NCBI RefSeq assembly: GCF_000328475.2
Contig: NC_026486.1
Location: 186,001 to 250,000 of the forward strand
DNA: 64,000 bases
Direction of reading: 5' to 3'
Origin: Mycosarcoma maydis
Lineage: Eukaryota; Basidiomycota; Ustilaginomycetes; Ustilaginales
The stretch's first letter is position 1, and each line of letters starts with the position of its first letter. Below, piece after piece: positions 28,914-38,600 of this stretch. A program made the translations under genes and the position numbers. The notes under the pieces are model-generated. The model had not been told where the DNA came from. It searched no databases and saw only the letters and a list, made by a program, of their open reading frames with translations.

Positions 28914-30003
28914 GAGTATGGCGAATCAGACACTTTTAGAAATGCTTCAATGTGGACACACGATTCTGAGCAGACATATGCATTTTGATCGTGCTCCCCC
29001 ATACGTCGTGCGAGTTTGTGATGCAGAAAAGCAGAGCAGCTATCGGTGCTTGAGCTGAGAGCCGAAGGATTCGAGTTGCGGATTCGTCGGTCCCGAACCG
29101 CTCATCGGACGAGACCTTCTCTCCTCAGGGTAAGAGAGTTGCAATCTGAATTGTTCTAGCCTCGTCGACGGCACTGTCTTTCACCGAGTGCGCCTGCCTT
29201 TGTGAGCTTTCTAGTAGCGTGCGCCTGGCATCGCAATCGAGCTTCTCTCTATTCTGCGACGTTCCAACTTAGACTCAGAGAGCCTAGCGTGTCTCGGCGC
29301 ATGACACTCTGCTGCGCGTGTTCGGGTTTGCCGACAGCCGAACATGGTCTAACTGACACAAACACGAAAAGCTGTGACGCTGCGAGAAGGGTGCATCACA
29401 CAGTTAGCGCAAACTAAGCGCGACACCTTCACGCTTTGCATCTCGCTTTGTTTGAGGTCGATTGCCCCGATCTCCGATCCAGCCGAACATAGCGCGTCTT
29501 GACGAGTTGCAGTCAAAACAGTCACGAGTGGATTCGAGATTCGAGATTGCAATGCGTGTCGCAACATACAAGATATTTTTGGGGTAAAATGCCACAATGA
29601 CGAATACTGTATATCACAGAATCACGATTGGGCACGGTGACGGAACGCGGTGATTTTGATTCAAGCCATGCTATTTTTAGTGACGAGTCACCAGTAACAG
29701 CAGTTGCGTGAGTGCGGTGGTGCGTGGGTGTTCCCGGTCGTGGGTTGATAAGTTAGTTGAATTCGTGATTCACAATTCAGAAACGTGAATTTTGAGATGC
29801 TGCATGCTTGGCGCGTGCATGTTATTGAAGCGAGTTGGCGGAGGCGACATGCTGTGTGCTCCAACGTGTATGAATCGTGAATCTGGTGGGAAAAAGAATC
29901 AAAGGTGTGGCATGCGACAAGTGGGCGTAAACAAGCTCGGTTTAGGGAACCCACCTTGCTTGTTGCTCATCATCCACGATTATCCTTCAAGCATTCAATC
30001 AAG
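28914..30003. other. 1.1-kb intergenic region
   Basis: Short open frames here show no family resemblance. TCACG words occur near 29619-29630 (agaatcacgattgg), 29761-29775 (attcgtgattcacaa) and 29873-29884 (gaatcgtgaatc). The last part is the leader of the PalI/SUR7-like gene. Confidence 0.5.
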
Positions 30004-30807
30004 ATGACGAAACGGTATCTGGTGCCTGCGCTGGTGCTCTCGTTCGTGTCAATGATCCTGCTGGTGCTGGTGACGATTTCGACACCGACCACCTTGTCTG
30101 ACAGCACGCCATTCGACTTTGTTCGCAGCACGAGGTTGGATGGGGTGGTTGATCTGTCGCCCAACTCGAACCGCGATCGACCGATCGGTGCGCTCAAGTT
30201 CGGCACGTGGGGCTACTGCTCTGCTCTGAACGGCACGTCTAACTTTGCGTGCTTCAAACACTCGCACGGCTACAGCGCTACGTTTGGTATCAACTCGAAC
30301 AACACAGCGACGGCAGCTAGGGAATCGGTTACGATCGGATCGTCGTGGACTCGAGGGCTTGCGGTTCACGTTGTCGCGTTCGTAGCCGCCCTGATTGCAC
30401 TCGTGCTTACCGCGATTCCCAAACAGGTGGTTCGACTCGCCGCTATCGTCGTCAACGCGATTGCTGCACTGTTGGCTTTGATCGCTTTCTGCATCGACAT
30501 TGCTCTCTTCGTCTACGTTCAACGCCAGATGAAAAAAATCACCGATTCCCCATCCACGCATCCAGGTCCTGCTTTTTACATGGCACTTATCGCTATCCCC
30601 ATCGCTGTAGCCGCTACCGTCTTCACCTGGCTCAACTGGAAAAGCGAAAGCCTAGACCGCGTCGTCACCGACGGCTACGACTACCCCGCTGCCCCCGAAT
30701 GGGAACGTCACCAGATGCAACCCACCTCCTCCACCACCGAAGCCACTCAAAGTGCTAGTGCACAGAAAGTGCTCGATGCATACCAAGAGTCCCAGACTCG
30801 ACCTTAA
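30004..30807 (+). CDS. PalI/SUR7-family four-span membrane protein, 267 aa
   Basis: The topology fits the fungal SUR7/PalI superfamily, which includes eisosome components and the Rim9/PalI pH-sensing chaperones. The first membrane segment comes directly after the start (residues about 5-27, YLVPALVLSFVSMILLVLV). A long extracellular loop carries the claudin-like GTWGYC motif (LKFGTWGYCSALNG), followed by a second Cys (NFACFKHSHGYSATFG). Three more segments fall near 117-138, 143-172 and 187-208. The cytosolic tail is short and Gln/Ser/Thr-rich. The ATG at 30004 (atcaagatgacg) is the first that leads straight into the membrane segment; the open frame before it lacks coding character. PalI members often have long tails of several hundred residues, so this compact form may be closer to a plain SUR7-like protein. 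The specific role is undetermined. Confidence 0.75.
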   Translation: MTKRYLVPALVLSFVSMILLVLVTISTPTTLSDSTPFDFVRSTRLDGVVDLSPNSNRDRPIGALKFGTWGYCSALNGTSNFACFKHSHGYSATFGINSNNTATAARESVTIGSSWTRGLAVHVVAFVAALIALVLTAIPKQVVRLAAIVVNAIAALLALIAFCIDIALFVYVQRQMKKITDSPSTHPGPAFYMALIAIPIAVAATVFTWLNWKSESLDRVVTDGYDYPAAPEWERHQMQPTSSTTEATQSASAQKVLDAYQESQTRP

Positions 30808-31058
30808 TTTCGTCGCTGCTCGCCACATACTATGTCTTAGCCTTTATTCTTCTAGCTCGATCTGCCATGCCACCCCACATTCGTTTGCACACTCGACGCT
30901 TGGCGCATATCCACACTCGCACACACAAACACCGAGCGTGATCAAGTGGTCTTGAGATATTCCTCCACGAATCGTATCGCAGATGGTCGATGAATCATGA
31001 ATCATGGTCGAATGCCTCAGCTCTCCGCTCTCCGCTCTCAGCTCGAAGGTCGAAGCTG

Positions 31059-34000
31059 CTAAGCGAACTCGCTGCCAAAGATTGCATTTACCTTGTTAGC
31101 CAGGTGCCATGCAGCGGTGGCGGAGACTAAGCCTGCGAGCTGACCGCCGACACTTGCGACGACGGCAAGGAGCACTCTAGGTGTCCACACCTTGAACAGC
31201 ATGAGGTGGCGTCTGAAGAGGAGAGCTGAGAGCGCTGCGGATGTGAGCAACAGAAAAGTGTTGAAGATGGCGAGTGTAGTGAGCGCTGAGAGGAGGTGTT
31301 GTGGGAGCGGCATTCGACGGCCGGAACCACGCGGAAGAGGCGTCGTGTTCCAGAGGACAGCCAGGACGGTGAGTAGGCACGGAAGCACGGTCAGAGCGCC
31401 GAATGAGTTGAGCATCACCAGGAGCGGGGAGCTTGGGTAGGTGAGCGTTGGTGAGCTGACAAATGCCACGCGCCATTGGATGGATGCTAACGTGGATTGG
31501 TGGCCAGTAGAGAAGAAGAGCAGGTAGCACAGGTGCAGTAAGCTCATCAGTGCGCCTGATGTCAGGTGTGGCGCTTTCACCGTCGCGGCTACCGATGACT
31601 CTGGTTGATCTTGTCGATGCGCTGCAGCCTGCTCGGCAGCTATCCTCTGCCGGAACAAGATCACCACATCCCGCTCGGCGTCTGTCAGCTCGACACACAC
31701 CGACGCGGCCACCCACCCGACCGCCAACGCCACCTGTCCACTCGGCTGTGTCACCACCCACACCAAGCTCACCGCAACACCGACCAGAAGCAGAAAGCTC
31801 GAGCCCAAGCTGTTGGCGTATCCGAGGATCGTCACTTTCTGCTTCTCCGCCTCGTTCGCTTCTTGCTGCGCGCGCACCGTCTGCGTGCGGATCTCGAGAC
31901 ACAACGGCGCGAAAATCCAAAACACCAGCGCGAGCGCCAGCACTACAAAGTCGAGTTTCACCATCCAATGTTTAATCCACTCAAGCCTGTTCGCCCAACC
32001 GCTGCGTTGGATAGCGTCGAGCGGAACAGCATAGTCGAGCGCCCAATGGCCCGCTCCGATCATCAATGTAGGCCGCCACACCCACGTGAACATGCGCGGG
32101 GCTATACCGACAAAGCTCTTGCTCTGCTTCAAGAATGTCGCCACGACACTGGGGAGCGCATACGCAAGCGCGTACGCCAGCGCGATCGTGTACGGGCTGT
32201 TGAGCGCCGCACCGGTGGTGGACGTGGAAGCGAAAAACGTTGATTCACAATTCGCCGCCTGTTCTTCCCTGCACACTCGCGGCACGGCCGCGAGCCGAAC
32301 GAGAACGAGCGCCAAAAGCGTCAGCAGACCCGAGCGCAAACGCAGGTGCGTGGTTGGTGACGCTCCCACCAACAGCACGCCCCTTACGAGCAGCAGAGAT
32401 GCTAGAGCGAGCAGAACAAACCGATCTTCAAATACGAGCAATGAGTTAGACGCAAACAGCGCGGCGTGCATCAGGAGCAAGATCCAGCCTGCAGAGTCCA
32501 GCAGCCGGCTTGTGGCCGGACCGCAGCTCCCGCCTTGGCATTCCGATGACCGCGAAAGCGTACGCGCCAGGTGTGACGCAAGCAGCCAGAGTTGAGAAGC
32601 GATGCTTGCGCCAACAAGGATGCTGTCGACAAGCGTCAGCGGTTTCACGATAGATACCAGCACCGCAGGTAGTGGTAATAACACGCTTCCATGCAACACC
32701 GCTCCGATCGCTGCGCCAACCAGCGCGGGGCGTGAGATGGACCTCCACACCACAGCATGAAGCTCTTGAGTCGTGGTTGTCCTTCTCACCACTTGAGTCA
32801 GCACCGTCGAGGCTGGATCCTGCTCCGTAGTAGCAGCAGCTGGTAGAACACCAATCAAGCCGTTTATTGCACCGTCTCTGACCACCCACGCCACTGCCAG
32901 CGCACCGAGCAACACGATCAGCCCCAGCACAATGCCGACCATGTCGAACTGCGCCCACACCTCTCGTGCCCTGGCCAAACTGATCCGGTTGAACGCATGG
33001 TACGCCTGTGCTGCGCTCCTCATTGCTTCTTCCACCTCAGCTTGCGTTGTGGCGTCTCCACTGGCGTGCACAAGACGCGCCAGTTGCGCATCCGCTCTGA
33101 CCGCGTTGAGCCAGAGTGCGTCGAATTCTGGCTGGAAAGCGGCGAAATCGGGCGATTTGGTGGCATACGCGTTAAGGTAGGTGCGCATCTGCGTAGATGT
33201 GATGCGGAGCGCTCGTAGCAACGTATCTGGATGTGCAAACAGATCGGGTATGATGCTACCGAGGCTGTTGTAGGGTACAGGCAGACCGAGGAGGATCGAG
33301 ATGGTGGGGACGAGGTCGATCTGTGGGATGCTTCGGTGACCAGCGCTCGAGTAGGGAGGTGACGGAAGCGCGCTGAATGGTATCCGGCTCGGCAGAACTG
33401 CTTCAACTTGTGGTGTCGAGATGTACTCGGCTGGGTGCATTTGCAACTGCTTGTTGCGACCAGGGTAGCCAAATGAGCGTTTCGAGTAGACCCATATGCC
33501 AGCTCCAACCTCGAGTTCAGCGTCACCGCCGTGATCGCCGCGCTCGTCCATTCCGTGATCGCCCATGACGACCACCAGCGTCTCTTGATCGACGGCATCC
33601 GTGATGTTTCTAAGCAAATCCTGCATCTCTTGCAATTTGAGCTTCATTTTGGGATGCGAAGCGCCGAATCGATGTCCGACGTGATCTACACCCAACGTAT
33701 GTCCCACGAGCAAACGCCACGAGTCATGTACGCCAGCGACGCGATCCGGATGATGCGTCTGGAGAAAAGGCAAGAGCTTGGACTCGACGCCACGATCGAC
33801 CGTGTCGAGATCTTCGACGTTAAACGAGTCGTAAGTCCACGTCGTGTTTGAATCGAACAGGTGCGGCAAGACCGTGTTCCACGTATCGTCGCCTGCAAAT
33901 ACCAAGCCTGCGCTGCTGTTGAGATCGGGCTCGCCCAAGTCGGAGCCCAAGTCGGGGGAAAGAATGGAGCGTTTGAATTGTGCAATCCAGTTATCCTCGT

Positions 34001-34886
34001 TGATCTGACCGACACGTGTGCCGGCCGAGCCAAAGTTGGCGCCTGCCTCGACAAACGTTGGCAGCGTTCCGGTGGTGAGCCCTTTGAGCCGCTGAAGTGT
34101 AGTTGTTGGCGGATCAGCGGTAAAGTGCGCCAGGAACGAGGCTGGACCTGGACTATCAGCGGATGCTGAGATGGCGTGTGTCTCGGTGAGCTGAGCGGGC
34201 AGAGAAAGAACATTGTGGTAGTACGGATTCGGTTGCCATTCACTGCGCACTGGAGCTCCGCGAGTAGCATTAGTCAGCGGAGGAGGTGGCGGAGCAATAA
34301 AGTCGTATCGCAGAGCATCAATGATGAGAACCACGGCCTTGGCGTGGGTTGGAGGCAAGATGCATTCACCGTTTCCCGTGACTGGATGCAAAGCTGTGTG
34401 TGCCCAGTTGAGCAGTGAAGCATCATCCGAGCTTTGTGGAGGGATGGGCAAGGACCAATGCGGGAGTGCAGGAGTACTGCACTGATTCCAACCCTGCAGC
34501 TCATGCCGCGAGAGCAAAAAGCCATTGATGAACAACCACACGCCGACGAGCGTGTACACCAGGATCAAGCCGAGCAAGCTCACGACGCTGAGGAACGCGT
34601 TGTTGGGCGAGACGGCTTTCTGCGGTACTCTATCCGGATGTCTCGCTGCATAGGACGAGTGCGACGAGTGCGAAGAGTGCGAAGAGTGCGAAGAGTGCGA
34701 CGAGTGACGTCGATGACGAAGTGAACTGCCAAAGGCGGGATGTAGTTGTGTTGCGGGTGGTGGGAGGAGCACGGATTCGTTTCTGCGCCTCACGTCGGCG
34801 AGCGTTGGCGCTGGATTGGGCGCCGACGTTGACGATGCTGACATTGCGCCTTTGGATTCGCGCGCCAACAATGCTTCTCGGATCAT
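31059..34886 (-). CDS. GPI13: GPI ethanolamine phosphate transferase 3 (GPI13/PIG-O), 1,275 aa
   Basis: Gpi13 adds phosphoethanolamine to the third mannose of the GPI precursor in the ER, the bridge to which proteins are attached. After one membrane segment (VVSLLGLILVYTLVGVWLFI), the luminal alkaline-phosphatase-like domain shows the metal-binding Asp190 in LIIDALRYDFIAPP, GTLPTFVEAG with the candidate Thr nucleophile, then HTLGVDHVGHRFG and VVVMGDHGMDERGDHGG. A long multispan C-terminal half follows, typical of the family. Before the first membrane segment, six tandem His-Ser-Ser triplets are encoded by a 9-bp repeat (34653-34706). Two starts are plausible, 34886 (MIREALLARES) and 34844 (MSASSTSAP). 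I used the longer; the frame beyond 34886 has no ATG. Yeast Gpi13 is 1,017 aa and human PIG-O 1,089. Confidence 0.92.
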   Translation of the reverse strand: MIREALLARESKGAMSASSTSAPNPAPTLADVRRRNESVLLPPPATQLHPAFGSSLRHRRHSSHSSHSSHSSHSSHSSYAARHPDRVPQKAVSPNNAFLSVVSLLGLILVYTLVGVWLFINGFLLSRHELQGWNQCSTPALPHWSLPIPPQSSDDASLLNWAHTALHPVTGNGECILPPTHAKAVVLIIDALRYDFIAPPPPPLTNATRGAPVRSEWQPNPYYHNVLSLPAQLTETHAISASADSPGPASFLAHFTADPPTTTLQRLKGLTTGTLPTFVEAGANFGSAGTRVGQINEDNWIAQFKRSILSPDLGSDLGEPDLNSSAGLVFAGDDTWNTVLPHLFDSNTTWTYDSFNVEDLDTVDRGVESKLLPFLQTHHPDRVAGVHDSWRLLVGHTLGVDHVGHRFGASHPKMKLKLQEMQDLLRNITDAVDQETLVVVMGDHGMDERGDHGGDAELEVGAGIWVYSKRSFGYPGRNKQLQMHPAEYISTPQVEAVLPSRIPFSALPSPPYSSAGHRSIPQIDLVPTISILLGLPVPYNSLGSIIPDLFAHPDTLLRALRITSTQMRTYLNAYATKSPDFAAFQPEFDALWLNAVRADAQLARLVHASGDATTQAEVEEAMRSAAQAYHAFNRISLARAREVWAQFDMVGIVLGLIVLLGALAVAWVVRDGAINGLIGVLPAAATTEQDPASTVLTQVVRRTTTTQELHAVVWRSISRPALVGAAIGAVLHGSVLLPLPAVLVSIVKPLTLVDSILVGASIASQLWLLASHLARTLSRSSECQGGSCGPATSRLLDSAGWILLLMHAALFASNSLLVFEDRFVLLALASLLLVRGVLLVGASPTTHLRLRSGLLTLLALVLVRLAAVPRVCREEQAANCESTFFASTSTTGAALNSPYTIALAYALAYALPSVVATFLKQSKSFVGIAPRMFTWVWRPTLMIGAGHWALDYAVPLDAIQRSGWANRLEWIKHWMVKLDFVVLALALVFWIFAPLCLEIRTQTVRAQQEANEAEKQKVTILGYANSLGSSFLLLVGVAVSLVWVVTQPSGQVALAVGWVAASVCVELTDAERDVVILFRQRIAAEQAAAHRQDQPESSVAATVKAPHLTSGALMSLLHLCYLLFFSTGHQSTLASIQWRVAFVSSPTLTYPSSPLLVMLNSFGALTVLPCLLTVLAVLWNTTPLPRGSGRRMPLPQHLLSALTTLAIFNTFLLLTSAALSALLFRRHLMLFKVWTPRVLLAVVASVGGQLAGLVSATAAWHLANKVNAIFGSEFA
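34653..34706. repeat. Six 9-bp tandem units inside GPI13
   Basis: The unit is gacgagtgc or gaagagtgc, repeated six times, the last ending tga. On the coding strand it encodes His-Ser-Ser six times. Codons alternate between TCG and TCT within units, so the copies differ only at synonymous sites. Confidence 0.85.
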
Positions 34887-34970
34887 CAACCACTCGGCAA
34901 GTCCAAGAGCATGTTGATGTCGCAAGAAAGCGTCCACCGCTTCGACATGCAATCCCGTCAAACACGCAAC

Positions 34971-34997
34971 TCACGAATCACGAATCGTGAATCGTAA
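34971..34997. repeat. Cluster of ATTCGTG/ATTCACG words upstream of GPI13
   Basis: The bases run tcacgaatcacgaatcgtga, then atcgtaa. Two CACGAAT units are followed by inverted units, forming overlapping palindromes. The cluster lies about 85-110 bases upstream of the chosen GPI13 ATG. Confidence 0.7.
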
Positions 34998-35255
34998 ATG
35001 TGGAGGAAACGTGAAAATGCGTAGAATCTAACACTCCCGACTGAACACCAAAAGCCCTGAAACCTGAAACCTGAAAGTGAACCATGAACAAGTCACGAGT
35101 GGTGAGTGGTAGAATCATGAACCATGCCGTGATCCCCACTGAGCTTGCTGAGCTGGTGCGCAAGCAACATGTCGGCCGTGTGCCAGGCGGGAACGTCGAT
35201 GACTTGTCCTTGTCGCCATTGGCACGTCCCAGAGCGATGTCTCGAGCTGGTGCGC

Positions 35256-35521
35256 TGGTACCAGATCGAGGCCGAGTGCTGCCTGCTACGTGCTGCGCCT
35301 CATTCGTGATACACAACTCGCGTCTTTGGAGCGCCGTGGATGCAGCCGCCCAACAAGCTCGCATGCCGCCATTCGAAGGCGCAGGTCGTGGTACCAGATC
35401 GAGGCCGAGTGCTGCCTGCTACGTGCTGCGCCTCATTCGTGATACACAACTCGCGTCTTTGGAGCGCCGTGGATGCAGCCGCCCAACAAGCTCGCATGCC
35501 GCCATTCGAAGGCGCAGGTCG
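35256..35521. repeat. Perfect 133-bp tandem duplication
   Basis: Copy 1 is 35256-35388 and copy 2 is 35389-35521. I compared them base by base and found no difference. Each begins tggtaccagatcgaggcc and ends cgaaggcgcaggtcg. The unit length is not a multiple of three, and no supported gene covers it. Perfect identity suggests a recent duplication. Confidence 0.92.
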
Positions 35522-35629
35522 AAAGACAAAGCCAGATTGATCTGCGTTACATGTACACTATTTACAAGATCTCAACCAAGCTATATACAAAAAGTATTTA
35601 CAAAAGACGCCTTTCGGCTTACGTCCACA

Positions 35630-38600
35630 TTACTTGGACGAGGCACTCGACTTGAGTCTCCTGAGCAGGTCGTCGTCGGCGCTCGTATCTGGGTGGAAGG
35701 TGATCTTACCGTCCTTGAACAAGGTAACCGTGTCGACTGGAGACTCGTTGCTCTGCGGTTGCTGCTGCAGCTTGGTCGACTTCTTCGCCTCGCCAGTCGA
35801 GTCCGAGGGGGACGAGCGCCAGTTGCCACCGATGCTGGCGACGACGAAACCAGGGACCATGGCGAGCACACTCTGGTGGCGGAAGTTGGCCGTCTGGAGC
35901 TGGCGCTCACGCGACTCGTAGATGCGCGGCGTCGCGCGGATACGCCCGCCTCGGATACTGCGGAACGAGTTGAGCTGCTCGCCCACCTGTCCGATCGCTG
36001 GAAGCCATTCGGAAAACGTTCGTGCACGTGCAGCCTTGCCATCCTCTGAGCCCGTCTCGGACACGGGTGCAGGAAGAGCATTGGGGTCCGACATGATCTT
36101 GTGCCTGATCAGGAAGTCCTCGATTGGCTGCGTAGGGATCAATCGGATCAAAACTGCCAAAGGCCACGACACGGCACCAACAACGATTGACACAGCCCAG
36201 TCGCGTCCCGTCAGTCGGATTACCGAGAACGCAGCACCACCGATAAACATGATCAGCACCTGGAACCCGATCTCGATCGCCAAGATGCCCAAGAACCACG
36301 GGTTCTTGTGCAAGTTGCTAAAGATGTTGAGCTTGCGAGTGAGCGAACGCGAGTTGACCTGGTTGAACAGCTGACACCACACAAACGTGTTGAACACGAT
36401 CGCCGACAGCTCCGTGTCGCTGCGCTGCTGCTTGTACGGCGTGCTCATGTCCATGTTGAGAATCGACTTGCCCGCAAAGTTGAGCACCAAGATGACCGCA
36501 AACTGGTAGATCGACTGACCCACGATCATCTTCCACATGTCGGTCGAGATGAGCGGTGCGGTGCGTCGGTCGGGCTTTCGGTCAAGTAGGTCCGGTGTAG
36601 CAGGATCCGTGGCCAGTGCAAGAGCGGCGAGCGTGTCCATGATCAGGTTGATCCAGAGCAGCTGCACCGCCTTGAGCGCCGATGTGCCTTCCTCGGAAGC
36701 GACGGCAGTGACAAACGTGACAATGACGGCAGAAATGTTGACTGAAAGCTGGAACTGCAGGAACTTTCGCACCGCATCGTTGACACAGCGTCCCCACATG
36801 ATGGCGCTGACGATCGAAGCAAAGTTGTCGTCCATCAGAATGATATCTGAGGCCTCTTTAGCCACCTCGGTACCGGCGATACCCATCGAGAAACCGACGT
36901 TGGCCGTCTTGAGCGCGGGACCGTCGTTGGTGCCGTCACCGGTTACACCAACCACCTCGCCGAGGCTCTTGAGCGATTCGACCAAGATCTTCTTGTCTTC
37001 CGGCGACGATCGCGCCAGCACCTGCAGCTTGGGGACCACCTCCAACATGTCGGCGCGGCTCAGTTTGCGGAAGACGGGACCCTCCATGACGATACCGCCA
37101 GGCGTGTAGATACCACACTGGGTGGCGATCGACTTGGCAGTAAGTACGTTGTCACCAGTGCACATCTTGACCTGTACACCAGCACGTCGGCATGCTTCGA
37201 CTGCGTCCGTGACACCAGGTCGAAGAGGATCCTCGATGGCGGCGATGGCGACCAGCGTCAGATCCTGAGCGAGCGAGGCGTACTCGACGTCACCGGCCTC
37301 GTCAAAGTCGGCATCCTTGGGAGGGAAAGACTCAAGATCGCGGTAGACAAGCGCGAGCGTTCGCAGCGTCTGGTTGGCGAAGCCAGTGATGGTAGAGTTG
37401 ACCTTGTCGAGCTTGGCAGCGTCGAGTTGTTCGATCTCGATCTGGTCCGTGTCGGCAGCGGTGACTTCGACGTGGCGAGTGCAGAGACGGGTGAGAACTT
37501 CACTGGCACCTTTGAGGTAGATGCGGAAACCACCCTCGGGACGCTTGACGACGACACCCATGGCTTTGCGTTCGGAGCTGAAGGGGATCATCTGCACGAC
37601 TTCGGCTCGTTCTCGTGATGCGCGGTAGTCTTCCCAGTTGAGCTCCTTGGCCATCTTGAGCAGAGCGGTCTCGGTCTTAGAACCAACAAAGCCGTTTTCC
37701 TTCTTCTTGTCGTCGGTAGCAGACTTGTTGCTCGCTGTCCACTTGAACAGGCTCGAAAGACCGTGCTTTTTAACGGCAACGACCGGGTTGGTAACCTCTT
37801 CGTTAGCAGCGCCGTCGGCCTCGGCCTCTTCAAAGGCGGTCGAGTTGATGGCAATGCTGTCGTTGAGAAGTCTCTGGAGGGGAATGCTGATCGACTGGTT
37901 GAGCTCGCCCTGTTCAACGATGCGAGTCTGGGATGTAGAGCCAGCATCGTGTTCAGTCTCGACACGCTTGCGATTAGCCTCGAGACGGTCGGCAAACTTA
38001 AAGTTGACACCGATGCTACCGGCAACGACGCTCATCTCGTTCTGAGTCAAGGTACCAGTCTTGTCGGTGCAGACGACACTGGCGTTGGCCATGGTCTCAC
38101 AAGCGCCAAGCAGACGGACTAGCAAGTTCATGTTGGTCATGCGCTTGGTGGCGAAAGCGAGCGCGAGCGTGACGGCGAGAGGCAGACCTTCGGGTACGGC
38201 GACAACCACTACGGTGACGGCGATGATGAGAATGTCGATGAAATCCTGGCCCCATTCGTTCGACGAGCGACCGGGGGTGCGGGCAAGGTGGACAAAGAAG
38301 CGAATCATGAGGGCAGTGAAAAGGACGATACCGGCGGTAGTGCCGAGCCAGGCGATCAAATCGGCCAGACGGTTGAGCTTGGACTGCAGAGGCGTGTCTT
38401 CGGCATCGCTGCGGAGCGATAGCATGAGCTTGCCGTTGAAGCTGGTGGGACCGACGGCGATGACGACGTACTCGCCGACACCTTCGAGCACCTTGGAACC
38501 AGAGATGAGAAAGCAGTCGCGGTTCTTGGGCTTCTCGTTGTTGCGACGAGCCTCTTCAAAGTCGGCAATGCATTCGTCGTAGGTAACCTTGCGGATCATG

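Larger units (their letters stand above)
34887..35629. other. Region between PMC1 3' end and GPI13 start, with tandem duplication
   Basis: This is the promoter side of GPI13 and the 3' side of PMC1. It contains a repeat-word cluster (34971-34997) and a perfect 133-bp tandem duplication (35256-35521). The segment 35120-35250 is visibly more GC-rich and codon-like than other spacers, but no family could be recognised in any frame. Confidence 0.5.

Noticed and set aside
35084..36049. Open frame of 321 codons on the plus strand spanning the 133-bp duplication and the PMC1 3' end
   Set aside because: Its second half is antisense to the PMC1 C-terminus, its translation repeats with a frame change at the duplication, and no family resemblance is seen.
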